Position numbers and translations under genes: made by a program. Of a stretch of 64,000 nt of DNA, positions 1-10,712 are shown in pieces; position 1 is the stretch's first letter, and each line of letters starts with the position of its first letter. The stretch is from Trametopsis cervina (taxonomy: Eukaryota > Basidiomycota > Agaricomycetes > Polyporales > Irpicaceae): NCBI GenBank assembly GCA_022385755.1, contig MU278365.1:503927-567926 (forward strand). The letters are read 5' to 3'. The notes beneath the pieces were generated by a model. It saw nothing but the letters and a program-made list of their open reading frames with translations, was not told where the DNA came from and searched no databases.

Positions 1-641
1 CGCGATCACGCACATAGCGACGAGCAGCGTGCGCTGGGCTTGACGGAGTTCATGGCGAATCTCTCGCCCGAAGGGAAGGAATACTACCGAACGACAGTGC
101 GTCGCCTTGCCTGCTTCACGTTAACTCCCGTTGAACATAGGGTAGTATCTCGCAGAGTTCCCGGCATTTGTCAATGCGTGTCTGGGGCCTACGGTGCGCT
201 GCCTTTCATCTATAAGAGACGATGTGCGTGGAATGAATCGCTAACATGTATGTGCGGTGTGAATAGGGCAAGCTAGACTCGTGGTACATCCATATGGTGA
301 TGGTACAGCGTGAGCATCAGGGGAGAGGCATCGGGAAAGGGCTCATTTCGCAGGTCGTCGAGAAGGTGCGCCCTTTTCGTTCCATGTGATGTGCATTCTC
401 AGATAGGACGATACCAGGCGAGTCGGTCGGGAGACGTTATCGCGATGTCTACGACCACAGAAGTCAACGTACGTGCTCGTTCCGGCGGTGTGGACGTGGC
501 TGACACTTGTTTATGGTCCAGTCGGTTATATACCAGAAGTGCGGGCTGACATTGCTCGACAAGAAGATCATGCCGTCGCCGTGGGGCGAGTGGCCGCTGT
601 ACATCTTATCGCTTGACACGAAGAGTTTGAAGCAGGCGTAA
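1..641 (+). CDS. GNAT-family N-acetyltransferase, 3' part only
   Basis: This is the C-terminal part of a GCN5-related N-acetyltransferase, cut by the left edge of the window. Likely exons are 1-96, about 158-193, about 273-365, about 403 or 417-468, and 522-641. The exon at 273-365 reads WYIHMVMVQREHQGRG followed by IGKGLISQVVEK, which is the acetyl-CoA-binding motif A (Q-x-x-G-x-G) of the family. The last two exons give a strand ending TTTEVN joined to SVIYQKCGLTLLDK, the usual GNAT C-terminal strand-helix-strand with an N-x-x-Y-x-K-x-G pattern. The stop codon is TAA at 639-641. The substrate cannot be read from the sequence. Fungal proteins of this layout are usually stand-alone cytosolic acetyltransferases. 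The family call is firm, but the two middle exon borders are uncertain by a few codons. Confidence 0.75.
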
Positions 642-1377
642 GGGCAGGGATTTGATGGAAGGGAGACAATGTATAGTAGGAGTAGAAGTAGAAGAACTCT
701 CTTTGATTGTCGTTATTGGAAAGAGGGGTGTGAGAAGTTTATGATGGAAACAAGTGTCCATGTTCATTGCTCGTTCATCATTTCAGAGGACACACGTAGA
801 GATGCAGGTATCCCATCGAGAAGGCAGAGAAGGCGACGTGCATGATCGTGTCATCTCCATGAGGTCTTACAAAAAAACAGTGATGTCGGTGGAGTTGTGA
901 GAACGAGCACCCGAAGCTTCGCTGTGTCTGAGGTGGCCATGATAGTCGTTGATAAGATGGATGACTTCAGAAGCGCCGCCTATGATATCCATCTACAAGT
1001 GCATTTGAAGCTACCAGTAGAATATGGTGCAGCAAAGAAAACACCTTGCATCTGATGCCCAATAGCGTACCAAGCGCATCAACATGGTTATGGTCTCACA
1101 ACCGATACTGTAACATCTCTAGCAAGACGTTATATGCCAAGGATATATTACGACAACATAGTCATATACATGTACACCGTAAAGAATCCCGCCAGACAAC
1201 ACCACCCCTTGGTGACTCCCACACAGCAAAATGCTGACGGGACAACAACCACAACAGCCAACATTGCTGCTACAATATATGAAGCAATAAAGAACCTATA
1301 AACGTCATCGACCCTCTTCGTGTTCACTCGTCGTTACAGTAGCACACATGCACCGAACCGAAAGAAAACCACGCAGT
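642..1377. other. Intergenic region between convergent genes
   Basis: This stretch lies between the 3' ends of the GNAT gene and the 7TM gene. It contains only short open frames with no recognisable protein or splice pattern. I see no RNA gene or repeat in it. Confidence 0.5.
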
Positions 1378-2695
1378 TTAAACAGCAGAGATAGGAAGCT
1401 CCTGCAGCTCAAGCGTCGCCTCGCTCTTGCCCATTCCGCTCTTCTTCGAGCCGGCGATGTACGAGTCCGCCAGCGTCGAGCCTGCCGCACCTGTGTCGTT
1501 CGTCGTCGTCCCGCCAACGCGCGCGGAGAAAGCAGAGAACCCGAAGCCCGTGTTGGTGTGCGTGTGCGCGATCGTGTCGCGCGTCCACGCCTTGTCGGTG
1601 ACGACGCGCAGGATGATGAGTTGCGGGGCGAGGCACTGGTGGGGGGAGTCGATGCGTCAGCGAGAAGAAAGGGGAATGAGAGCAGACAGAGGGGAAAACG
1701 CACGGTAATCTTTGCCCACACCTGCCCAAGCGCAACAGCCACGAGCTGTCCACGGGCATACGGCACGAGGAACACGATGCCCATGAGCGAGTACGGCAGC
1801 GCGCTCTCGATCATGATACTCGCCACACCAGTGTAGATGCGTGCGTTCTCGGGACCCATGCTCTCGCGGATGACGCGCGAGAGCGAGAGCAGCCGCGCGC
1901 AGATGAGTGCGGTCACGACGATGTTGAGCCCGATCGTGAGTGAGTAGTAAGGCGTGCCGAAGTTGACGCTTTTGGTACCGAAGAAGAAACCGCCGGGCTT
2001 GAAGGAGGCGACGAGCTCGAGGACTGCGAAGACTAAGATGGGGTTAGTAGGAGCGAGACAGAAAGGGGAATAAGGAGGAAGGACGTACTGGTAGCGGCGA
2101 GGTAGGTGAGCACTGGGAGGACGATGATGAGCCAGTTGGAGCCGTAGATGATGAACAGACGGAAGACCTGTTGAACAAGAGGGAAATGGCAGAAAATGTC
2201 ATGATTAGCTTTCGATATTCCCGTCTTCGCGAGAGGCGTTATCACTCACAAGTAGCGCATCGGACATGAGCACGAGCCCGACGGCGGCGCTGGAACCCCA
2301 GGCCTGATACCAATCCGCGAGTTGCGTACCGATGAAGACGGGTACGCCGCCAGGCTGGTCGCGCGCAGTGATCCACATATTCTCGCCCCAGACGGCGTTG
2401 ATGGAAATGTCGATAGTGAGTAGCAGGAAGAGGGCGGTGCTGTAGGCGAGGAAGAACTTCCACGGCTTGCCGGCCCTCTTGCGCACCAACAGCTCGCGCA
2501 CCGTCGTGAAGTACATCACCATGTCCACTCCTAGTAGAGATGATAACCGATGAGTAATCAGCTACTTGATGATGGAGAAGCGGGAGAAGAACGGTAGTTG
2601 AAGAGAAAAAGAGAAGAGGCGCTTTGCTCACCATAGAGGATGCCGCTCATGTAGTTACCGATGTAATACGAGTGCTCAAAGAGTGCCGTCGACAT
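1378..2695 (-). CDS. Multi-pass (7TM-like) fungal membrane protein
   Basis: This is an unnamed polytopic membrane protein of a type common in Agaricomycetes. The start is ATG at 2695-2693, giving MSTALFEHSYYIGNYMSGIL. Later exons carry hydrophobic helices such as FFLAYSTALFLLLTIDISI, AAVGLVLMSDALLV, LFIIYGSNWLIIVLPVLTYL and YSLTIGLNIVVTALICARLL. The last intron runs from GGGCAG/gtgtgg to ccaccag/TGCCTC, joining VALGQ to CLAPQLIILRVVTDKAW. A polar tail rich in Thr, Ser and Gly ends in LQELPISAV before TAA at 1378-1380. About seven helices and a cytosolic tail suggest a receptor-like or sensor topology, but no ligand or pathway can be inferred. Its promoter faces that of the UstYa-like gene across about 1 kb. 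Confidence 0.7.
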
Positions 2696-3748
2696 GATGG
2701 AGGAATGCGATGTGGCGACTACGACAGGCTGCGGGTGAAGAGAAGGAGAAGTGATACGAGCAAAGTCAGCACTTTATTAGGTTTCCCTCCCAGGCACGGC
2801 ACGTCCGGACGGACTGAATGGGTGCCGCCCACGCTGCCACCCAAGCCTTCTCACGCCCGTCGTCTGAACTGTGCAGGGCCGTGTGCATCCTAGAATAACT
2901 GTTGCGGCGAGGTTGATGCGAGCGTTTGACAATCAACAACCACACGACAGGCAGAACAGGTCGATGGTCGAGTTGTAGCCACGGTGGGTCGGACAGAGGT
3001 GGCAGGGAGATGGGGCACAGAGGCAGGCAACGATGATGGCAGCCGGAGCCTGGTACGGACGGACGGCGGCATACCGTAGAAAGATAAACCGTGTACGGTA
3101 TGGTGTATCCTTAGCAGCTCGGCCGACTAGAGATAGCTTTGTATTTGTCTGGTTACTAGCAGACGTTATGGCGTAAGGACACGGACTAACCTTTGAAGTA
3201 TGCGCTGAGTAGTACGCAGCTCAGGGATGGGAATCCTCGAAGACGTTGACGCGGGTCCGCGCGTGGCTGATGGCTATGCTGAGGATGAACCTGAGCGCGA
3301 GAAAGTGCGAGCCATCTGAGGACGTAGTGATCAGTGACTGGTGTCTTCTCAACGTCAGTCAGTTGCGTGTGGCCTTCTCGCGTATTCTGTACAAGCGAGA
3401 GAGCATTGGGTGATAGTACCTGGCTTTCCGCGGGTGTGCCCTTGGACTGTGGACGGGACGGACATGTTTGCAGGGCTTGCAGGGTGGCAAGTGAACATGG
3501 CAGCAGGGTGCAAGAGCCGGAGATGCAGACGCCAAAGGCAACAGACGCACGCATCACGCATCACGCATCACGTATCACATCACGGACGTGACTTGCCTTT
3601 TTGGGACTCTTTTGTAGGGGCGATCACGCTCGGGCAGAGACACCACCGCTCAAATGCTTTTAAATTCCTGAGCGAGCCTGGGGAGGACGCGGGCGACTGG
3701 CAGCAGGCCCTATTGCCCTAGTATCGCACTCCCCTTACCCTTACCGAC
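2696..3748. other. Divergent promoter region
   Basis: This is the shared upstream region of the 7TM gene (leftward) and the UstYa-like gene (rightward). I see no intact gene in it. The only structured element I noticed is the short tandem repeat near 3551-3583. Confidence 0.45.
3551..3583. repeat. Short tandem repeat, 7-bp unit
   Basis: The 7-bp unit gcatcac is repeated three times, followed by the variants gtatcac and atcac. It lies about 165 bp upstream of the UstYa-like start codon, so it could be a promoter element or a plain microsatellite. Confidence 0.6.
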
Positions 3749-4440
3749 ATGCTCGCCGGCCTTGTTCCACAACACAACGACGGCAGCTGGTCCCTCGCGA
3801 CCGTCGTCTCTGCCTTCTTCTGCCTCAGCGTCCTCCTCAAGGCAGGCACCGCCCTCTGGCTGCAGCACCTCAAGCCTGCACAGCGGCCATATAGTGAGTG
3901 CTGAGCACGTCCTCTGATTTCCGCGCAAAGCCGCTGACATCGCCCGCACTAGCTTATCTAGGGCACGACTACCCACAGACGTGGCCTATCGCCGTCCCAC
4001 CTGCCCGCCTTGCGGTGAGCCACTCCGTCCGCTACGCCCTCGACACGCCCACCGGCATCGCAGAGTGGTCCTCCGTCGTCCCCGGCGGCGACGGGTTGGT
4101 GCACCTCGGGCCGCACCGCCAGCCATACACGGTCGCGCTATTTCACCAGCTGCGCTGTCTCGACGTCATCCGCGCCGCCTTGGTCGCGGGCGAGCAGGCA
4201 GATGTGAAGGAGAAGGAGGACGGCGGAATCGTCGAGCATTGCTTGGGCTATGTGAGGCAAATGATCTTGTGCCATGGGGATACGTTTCTCGAGCCCTATG
4301 CGCATCCGAATCACAAGGACCCCATTGATATGGATAGGGTATATGAGTGCCGCGATTGGAGTGCGGTCTTTGCTGAGACGACGAAGAACCAGGAGGAACA
4401 TAAGAGGTGGCTGAAGGTGCGGGAGGATCGTGACTTGTGA
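3749..4440 (+). CDS. UstYa-like (DUF3328) protein
   Basis: The predicted protein has 210 residues in two exons, 3749-3893 and 3953-4440. A single hydrophobic helix near residues 17-33 (LATVVSAFFCLSVLLKAG) anchors the N-terminus. It is followed by the YLGHDYPQTWPI signature typical of basidiomycete DUF3328 proteins. The two family motifs are present: FHQLRCLDVIR and, about 40 residues on, VEHCLGYVRQMILCHGD. In characterised ascomycete members (UstYa/UstYb of ustiloxin biosynthesis) these His/Cys motifs belong to oxidases that act on secreted precursor peptides. Here the first motif has Arg where the family usually has His (HQLRC instead of HQLHC), which may weaken metal or substrate chemistry. 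The gene lies 5-9 kb from three small secreted-peptide genes. Oxidase activity is inferred from the family only. Confidence 0.8.
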
Positions 4441-4717
4441 ATGTTGCTTTGATGTTGGAGTTGGCGAATGACTTTGCTCGCCATTATTCGTTCCTGTAGA
4501 CTGTGATAGTGTAATCTGTTCGTGTGTATATTATTATTTGAATTGCACAGTCGACTGGCGCAGAGTACGGAGTTTTACAGCGTTACATGACCCAGCTTTG
4601 AGGCCACAGGACGCACTACACCTCATTCTCTACCTCAGATATTCAGATGGAGGCAGGAGACGATAATTTAGCCAATGTCTATGAAGTGAGAGTACGTTTG
4701 TCGAATATTGCCGCTGC

Positions 4718-4953
4718 GAACCAGTCATCATATCTTCGAGCGTGGCGGGGGCCCGGGCGAAAACCGTAGCCTGTATAAACTCTCACTCCCTGCTTAACAG
4801 GCCGCCTGAAACGTGTAGTGTAGGGCGTCCGGGAGCGGTCGGGCAGCAGCGGCCACAAACATTCCCACATGTACCATGTAGTACGACGGAATTCGAACGA
4901 TTGATTCAAAAAAAAAAAAAAAAAAAAAAAAAAAGAAAGAACCAGTCATCATA
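4718..4953 (+). mobile_element. SINE-like or processed retroposon with 15-bp target duplication
   Basis: A perfect 15-bp direct repeat, GAACCAGTCATCATA, occurs at 4718-4732 and again at 4939-4953. Between the copies lies about 206 bp ending in 27 consecutive A residues (4908-4934) plus gaaa. A target-site duplication flanking an insert with a 3' poly(A) tail is the hallmark of LINE-machinery retroposition. The body (4733-4907) shows no open frame of note and no convincing pol III A or B box; the nearest B-box-like string, ATTCGAACG, departs from consensus. It may be a SINE, a retrocopy of a small RNA or a truncated mRNA copy. It sits between the convergent 3' ends of the UstYa-like gene and the gene at 5000-5710. 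Its identical flanks suggest a young insertion. Confidence 0.75.
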
Positions 4954-4999
4954 AACTTCGGAGTAGAGTATGAACGAATTCTGCGCTCATATACTAACA

Positions 5000-5710
5000 C
5001 TACATGTATTCAAACAAGTCCAAGTCAGGGTAGGGGTCCGGCTTGCCTGCCCGTCGAGCAGCCTCCCGAGCCTCAAACTGGACGTAGCGAGCATGAGCAT
5101 GTTTCCAAAAACCAAAACATTGCACCGCTCACCTTCCACAGCGGATCTCCTGTCCACCCAGGCCGCGTATCTATAAAGTACGTATACTTCACCTTGCTCT
5201 TGTCGAACTTGCCTCCCTGTTCCTGCACGAACTGCACAAATTGATCCAAGTCCGCCTTGTCCTTGTCGCTCTCGTCGGTTATGAGATGGTAGTCTGCGTG
5301 CGAGGGATCTTCGACCTGCTCGCGTCCCCTAAACCTGATGTAGCGACGGCGAAAGACAAATGAGCGATATGATTTCTCCTCTTCGGTCGGGTCGCTGTGG
5401 TCGGTCCCTGGCATAAAGCGAACTGGCGAACCGGCACATGAGAGTTCTTATGTGGTACATGAAGACATAACCTGCGGAAACAGAGGCTCACCCTTCCTTT
5501 CAGGTAGGTACCTCCTGATACTTTGCGGAAACTGACGCAACCAATCCAGGTATGCATCGCAGCACTGGTACAGTACCAGGAGGAATTAGGTGTCAACGGG
5601 TCCTCTTCGTCTTCGTCGTCAGACTCCAGCGGCAGGGAGCACATGAAATCTCGAAAATATTCCATAGACATTTCGTACCCACATATCCAGGCATACTTGT
5701 AGTAGGACAT
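5000..5710 (-). CDS. Unrecognised small acidic protein
   Basis: Three exons (5710-5512, 5422-5133, 5077-5000) join in phase to encode 188 residues. Exon 1 begins MSYYKYAWICGYEMSMEYF and contains the acidic run ESDDEDEEDP. Exon 2 is highly charged: a basic stretch, VFRRRYIRFRGRE, is followed by an acidic helix-prone segment with KDKADLDQFVQFVQEQGG. Exon 3 ends PDPYPDLDLFEYM. There is no signal peptide or membrane segment, so a soluble intracellular protein is likely. I do not recognise the family. The clean phase agreement of all three exons supports a real gene. Its 3' end faces the retroposon insertion. Confidence 0.6.
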
Positions 5711-5919
5711 AGCAACGGTCCGAGGAATGTGAGAGAGGTGGGATGGCGGCAGTGACGTATGAAGAACAGGAATATCCCGATTTTCTATTAGACCAGTATT
5801 AGAGTGCAGATTGAATATACTGCATCATTACAACGAGCTTAGTGTCGATGCACCAACAGTGTAGCTGGTTGGAATTGAGTCAGCACTGTATACTTCTGGG
5901 GAGAACTCCTTCGTGAAGG

Positions 5920-5928
5920 TCACGTGAC
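5920..5928. promoter_or_regulatory. E-box palindrome upstream of the RSC7-like gene
   Basis: TCACGTGAC is a perfect palindrome centred on CACGTG, the core site for bHLH factors of the Cbf1 or Myc type. It lies about 80 bp upstream of the start codon at 6010. Confidence 0.5.
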
Positions 5929-6009
5929 GCCGACGCGACTCACACGCGCCCAGAAATTTCGCGGCGCCACACACCGCTCGTGCAGCTCTCACCTCTCATA
6001 ATCGCGAAC

Positions 6010-7957
6010 ATGGCGCCACGGGCCTCTCGCTCCTCTGGCAAAATTGTCATCAAGCCCCGCACGCCAGCACGCACGACCCGTGCGGCAGCAGGCCCGTCCC
6101 ACTCGCCTGCCCCACGGAACACGATACGCATCCCCCGTACCGCTACTGCATCGAAGAAGGAGGAGACGCCGGACGACGACGTGCTTGACCCTGAGGACGA
6201 GGACGGGGATGTTGAGATGGACGTAGCGGAAGAGGAAGAGGGTGATGGAGATGTAGATGGAGAGGTTGAGGGGGAAAGCGCACTGACGAGTAGGGCGCAG
6301 ACTGTTGAGGAGGCTGAGGAAGATGTGCAGGTGCAGGAGGGTGATGTGGAGCCAGACGTAGAGGCAGCTGAGGATGAGGGAGAAGTAGAGGGCGAGGGAG
6401 ATGCAGAAGTCGAAGGTGAAGACGTAGGCACGCCTCGGGACGCAGACGAAGACGAAGACGACACAACTACGAAGACACCGCGAGGACGAGGACGAGGCCG
6501 TCCTCGAGGCCGTCCACGCGGCGGCGGCGTCCCTCGTGCTCGCGGCCGCGGACGTGGGCGCGCAAGAGGGAAAGGCCGACTGACGACGCGCAGCCGGCGG
6601 GACCGCGACGAGGAGCCCGAGATCGAGTACGAGGACGACGGGCGCGTATTCCGGCGGATCGGCGGCAACGTCGTGTACATCGACGGCGACGAGTATGTCA
6701 CGGAGGATAATCCGAAAGGGGACGAGAAGATTGATAAGGACGGGAATCTGCTTGGAGGTGCGTCGGTACGGTGTATGTGGAGGCAGGTGTGTGGGTGTGT
6801 GTATTGACGATGGGCTCGCGTACAGGCCGGCAGTTCAAGGCGAACACGTTTGTACTGCCCAACCGCGACCCGCAACGGAGGTACATGCTCGCCATCGACG
6901 CGGCGCGCAGCTCGGGGTTCCGCGACTCGCTGTACTACTTCCGGCGGAACTCGCTCGCGCTCAAGCTCATCGCCACGCAGGCTGAGAAGGATTTCCTCAT
7001 CGACGCGGGCAAGCTCGGCTCGCACCTGCGCACGCGCAGCGTCACGCTCATCACCGCACGTAGTGCGTACAAGCTGCATGGCGCGAAGATGATACTAGGT
7101 GAGTGCACGTTGTCAGTTTAGATCATGTGCATCTCTCATTTTCTTCTTGCATGATAGACGGGAGGTGGGTCGTAGACGACTACAACGAGGAAAAGGTGCT
7201 CGAGGACATCACCGCGCGTGGGCTAAAGCCTGGCGACCCCGTTGGCGAGCTGCAGGATACATCCACCATCGCAGCAGAGGCTGCCGCCCTTGCGGGCCTC
7301 TCCTCTCGCGACGGCGGCAAGCAGGAGCGCGGCGGGGCGTCCGCCGGGATCTACCGTCCCGGCGGACCCACGACGATCTTCGGCGGCTCGGGCTGGGGGC
7401 CGTACAGCGAGGGCCCACTCAACGCGGTCAAGAAGTCGATGCTGAACCGCGATGGAGTGAGCGAGGAGAACTGGATGGCCGTTGCAGCGCAACGTACCCT
7501 CGATATCGGCGAGGAGTGGAAGGTACTTAGGAAGAAGGCGCTCAGGGCAAGCAGCGGTTTGACTGAGGCTGAGGCGGCGAAGAGACAGGCGCGGGCGGAC
7601 GATATGGACGTGGATGTCCCGGGCGGGAACGTTAAGAGGCAGAAGACTATGGATAGCGAACCGAAGGGCGTGTACGACCCGCAAACGGGCCTTGTGTTCC
7701 GTACGTGCATCGCTCATCTCCCAACCATATTGTTGTTTTCTGATCAAGACCGGCCCTACACAGATCGCTCGGACACGCAACCCACCCGTGCGCGCTGGGA
7801 GTACGTAGACGGTGCGCGCCCGGTGCTGGGCAACACCAAGGTCGGGAGCGGCGCGTGGGGGGTCGCGTGGGTCGACACAGCGATGGAGCTCCCGCCTGCA
7901 GGTGAGGAGGAGCGGTATAGGCTCGAGGCGCTGCGTATCATCATGGAGGAGTCGTGA
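6010..7957 (+). CDS. RSC7: RSC7/Swp82-family chromatin-remodelling subunit
   Basis: The predicted protein has 585 residues in four exons (6010-6757, 6826-7098, 7158-7700, 7764-7957). It matches the RSC7 (NPL6)/Swp82 family of SWI/SNF-class remodelling complexes in the nucleus. The diagnostic block spans exons 1-3: GRQFKANTFVLPNRD, RRYMLAIDAARSSGFRDSLY, YFRRNSLALKLIATQAEKDF and AYKLHGAKMILGDGRWVVDDY. Exon 4 adds TQPTRARWEYVDG. Before this block lie a long acidic Glu/Asp tract (about residues 55-155) and AT-hook-like GRGRGRPRGRPRGG repeats (about residues 160-195) likely to contact DNA. The first ATG is at 6010; the open frame extends upstream only through non-ATG codons. The orthologue helps RSC recruit to and remodel promoters. 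No TATA box is evident. Confidence 0.9.
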
Positions 7958-9298
7958 GCCACCATCGGACGGTGACAGTAATGTAAGTTATCCTCGGTAT
8001 GTATTGTAGGCTGGGCATCACAGGAACGCGAAAGGTACTGTAGTTGCGGAGTGGGGAATGTCCAACTGGTAATCTATCTCCTAATGTGCGTGGGATACAT
8101 ACCCTGATCATGGGTCGATAGTATGCCAGATACCACTATGTACGCTGGAGCTCGCAGTGGCAGTATGCACCCGGTGAGCGCTGCGAATTCATGTTGCATA
8201 GATATGGACGTGTCGCGGACTTTCAGCACAGGGCATTGCATGCGCGACTGATGACATCAACACAACAGCAGCTCGCATACGTTCGGTTCAGGGATGGAAT
8301 ACGCTTCGCAGGAAGAAGTAGCACGAGTTGTCATTGAGTATGCACAGAACACAATACAATACATGCACGAGACGAACCGTCCTGCTGTCGACACGATAAG
8401 ATACAGTAGAGATCTCATCCATCCATCTGTCCGCCGCGCGTGCACCGTAGTGAACGGAAGGCCCGCTTTGGACAGACAGTCTCTTTTCCAGTCTGTCTGT
8501 GTTTGTCCCATTCTACAGTCGGGGTTTGTACGTCACGTCAGCCCGCCACTGCAAACGAAGGCGCGCGAGGGCGGTGCCAGTGCCTCACTGCCAGATATCG
8601 ATATCGGTTCTGCCCGATAAACGCAGTCGGTGGCGCTGCTGCAGGGTCGTGTTCGTCCTTCGTGGCGTATGCGGCGCGTCATCGCGTCTCCCGGAGCGCC
8701 GTGCAGCACTCGAACGAGGCGGAGAGTGTCCGTATGTGTTTGTCGTTTGCGAAATGAAGTTGGTTGGAGTGTTGGCTGGACAGAAGCGCAGACTCGCATT
8801 CGCACGCGGTCTCCTATCCGGATCTTCGGTAGCATAACGACTAACGAACCCGGACCAGACCTGTAAAGCGACAGTACTGTAGTGGTACTCACCAGCTTGA
8901 AGTGGAGTTCACGCGACGCCCACGGAGCAAAAGAGAAGAGAAGGTCGGATGCGTGATACGTTCCCGCGCAGATTGTCGTGCTGACTGAATGGATGGCGAC
9001 GAGATAGGACGAGATGAGATGTCGCTGCTGCTGTGGGTGGGTCACGTCGAACGTCGCACAACGAAAGGGGTGAGAACACTCGAAGGCGAGGTCGAAATCG
9101 AAGACCTCACGGGTCCGGAACCGGTACGGATGCGTTGTGGGCTTGCAGGATGGCCTGCGTACTGTATCTGAACGCACAAAGCGTGCGGTGTCAACGTCAA
9201 CGGTGTCTCTGGGAGCGGAAAGGGACGATAGCGATAGTCTGAGCGGGAGCAGTCTGCAAGAGCATAATGTGGTTGTCAGTGAGGGGCGGACGGTGCGG
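7958..9298. other. Gene-free region upstream of the peptide cluster
   Basis: About 1.3 kb separates the RSC7-like stop from the TATA box of the first small-peptide gene. Both strands have open frames, including one of 296 codons on the minus strand. That frame has no domain, no splice logic, and runs into the first peptide gene's promoter and start, so I do not call it. Confidence 0.4.
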
Positions 9299-9305
9299 TA
9301 TAAAG
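9299..9305 (+). promoter_or_regulatory. TATA box of peptide gene A
   Basis: TATAAAG lies 113 bp before the ATG at 9412. That spacing fits a TATA-driven gene with a leader of about 80 nt. Confidence 0.6.
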
Positions 9306-9411
9306 AGCGACGAGGGCGCACACAAAGCAGCACCAGCCCACGGGCACAGCTTCGAACACACGCATCTCGCTTCTGCACTTCAGCTTCGGCTTCGACTTCG
9401 TCGGCATCATC

Positions 9412-9647
9412 ATGCGTTTGCAACTCAATCTCCCGCTCTCGCTAGCGTTCGCGTTCTTCGCCGTCCTGGGCGTGAGCATCGCGAGCCCAGTCCCGGTCCC
9501 GGAGAACCCTACTCCTGGTGCGCATCTTCCCCTAGCTCCGTCTCCGTCTGCGTCTTCGTGTATAGTTTTGGTTTACTCACACGCAGCTTATTGTTAGAAG
9601 CAACGCCGGCGCGCGTGCGCACGGACGCGCTGATCCTGCATCCGTAA
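9412..9647 (+). CDS. Small secreted cysteine-free peptide, copy A
   Basis: Two exons (9412-9517 and 9598-9647) with a phase-1 intron encode 51 residues. Residues 1-24 form a classical signal peptide (MRLQLNLPLSLAFAFFAVLG, then VSIA). The predicted mature part starts SPVPVPENPTP, a run of X-Pro dipeptides, and ends EATPARVRTDALILHP. The acceptor ttag at 9594-9597 was chosen over cgcag about 10 nt upstream, because the latter gives an immediate stop while the former restores the core shared with copies B and C. Exon 2 has exactly the same length (50 nt) as in copy B. The stop overlaps a gtaagt string, so a further intron giving a slightly longer tail (HPGCQDR) is possible. There is no cysteine in the main model and no CaaX end. 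Function is unknown; a secreted signal or processed peptide is the simplest reading. Confidence 0.7.
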
Positions 9648-10426
9648 GTTCGTGATTCCGATACCGGCATGTATGTGTATGATGAAGAACGGTGAGTGCT
9701 TCCAAGTGGTGCGATGCAATGCACAGATGGGATGCTGACGCTCAGCGGATGTCAGGATCGATAGATAGATTTCTGAGTGTATGTTGAGCTGGTGAGGAAT
9801 GAAAGGAGGGAAAGCGGTGTATTATGTGCTGTATATTGTGTAACCTATTGAGATTGAAATCGCAAAGGAAATGTATCACCCACATGTCATGAGCGCGTGA
9901 CGATGCCTCGCCAAGATGGAAAGTCCTCCCCTAAGTTGTCGGCATGGTATGGCGAGATTGTACCGTAAGCTTCGTAACACTTCGCTGATAGCACAATAAG
10001 CCCCCTCACATGGATCCTCGGCTGAACTTCACCCACTCACAAGCCCTGCATCTCCGTCTTCATCTCCAAGAACTATGGAGGGAAAACGAAACCGGACATC
10101 GCGAAGCAGCGGCGAAAGGAAACACAGACGGGATGGGTCCGCCTATCACGCAACCCACGGTCCATTGTCAATGCGAGAAGCCACAGCAGATAGAGCCGGC
10201 CGAGAATGGCTGGCTGATCGAGACGCAGACCATCGAAGCACCCTGGGAGCAATCCCTCTGTATAGCATATGGCGATGCGCCGTGCATGCATGCATGCGCT
10301 CGCTGTCATTGCCTGAGGGTGCGGCTCCAGATTGCCAGAATTTTGACCGGTACTCGATCCAATTGCTGGGCTGGGCGTCGTGCAGATAAACCTTAACGAA
10401 AAATGTGTAATGTCTGTGTGAGAGGG
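9648..10426. other. Spacer between peptide genes A and B
   Basis: This AT-richer spacer holds the 3' end of gene A and the promoter of gene B. An open frame at 10010-10396 shows no signal peptide or known domain and ends just before the gene B TATA box, so I do not call it. Confidence 0.4.
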
Positions 10427-10434
10427 TATATATG
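10427..10434 (+). promoter_or_regulatory. TATA box of peptide gene B
   Basis: TATATATG lies 77 bp before the ATG at 10504. Confidence 0.55.
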
Positions 10435-10503
10435 TGAGAGAGGATGCACCGGGATGAAGCACAGACAGACGTTGAAGTCCCTGCCACACCACCTCAGCAT
10501 ACC

Positions 10504-10712
10504 ATGCAGTTCAAAATCGGTGCTCTCCTCGTCACGCTCTGCGCTGCACTCTCCGCGACCGCGTCACCTGTCCCACCAAAGACCGATGGTGCGTGTGCCC
10601 TCCCTTTTCTTCTGCCCGTCGCCGCAGTATGGCCGCTGATGATCGCTTGCCGCGATACATAGTTGCTCCTAAGCATAACGATGCGCTTATTTTGGCACCT
10701 GTCCACAATTAA
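10504..10712 (+). CDS. Small secreted cysteine-free peptide, copy B
   Basis: Exons 10504-10588 and 10663-10712, joined by a phase-1 intron, encode 44 residues. The signal peptide is MQFKIGALLVTLCAALSATA, with cleavage expected after ATA. The mature part begins SPVPPKTD and, from exon 2, reads VAPKHNDALILAPVHN. The acceptor atag ending at 10662 was chosen over gccgcag at about 10628. The upstream site would give a tail unlike A and C, while the downstream one yields the shared D-A-L-I-L-x-P core and an exon of the same 50-nt length as in copy A. The first exon has the same 85-nt length as in copy C. The only cysteine is in the signal peptide. No known family is recognised. Confidence 0.68.

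Noticed and set aside
1348..1836. Plus-strand open frames across the 7TM gene
   Set aside because: They are antisense to exons whose hydrophobic helices and splice junctions are clear on the minus strand.
4733..4907. tRNA-derived head with pol III A and B boxes in the retroposon
   Set aside because: No string fits the A-box consensus, and the only B-box-like string (ATTCGAACG) misses the outer bases, so a tRNA origin is not claimed.
8533..9423. A 296-codon open frame on the minus strand
   Set aside because: It overlaps the TATA box, leader and first codons of peptide gene A, has no domain, odd composition (Arg/Ser/Thr-rich) and no splice partner. Long chance frames are common in GC-rich fungal DNA.
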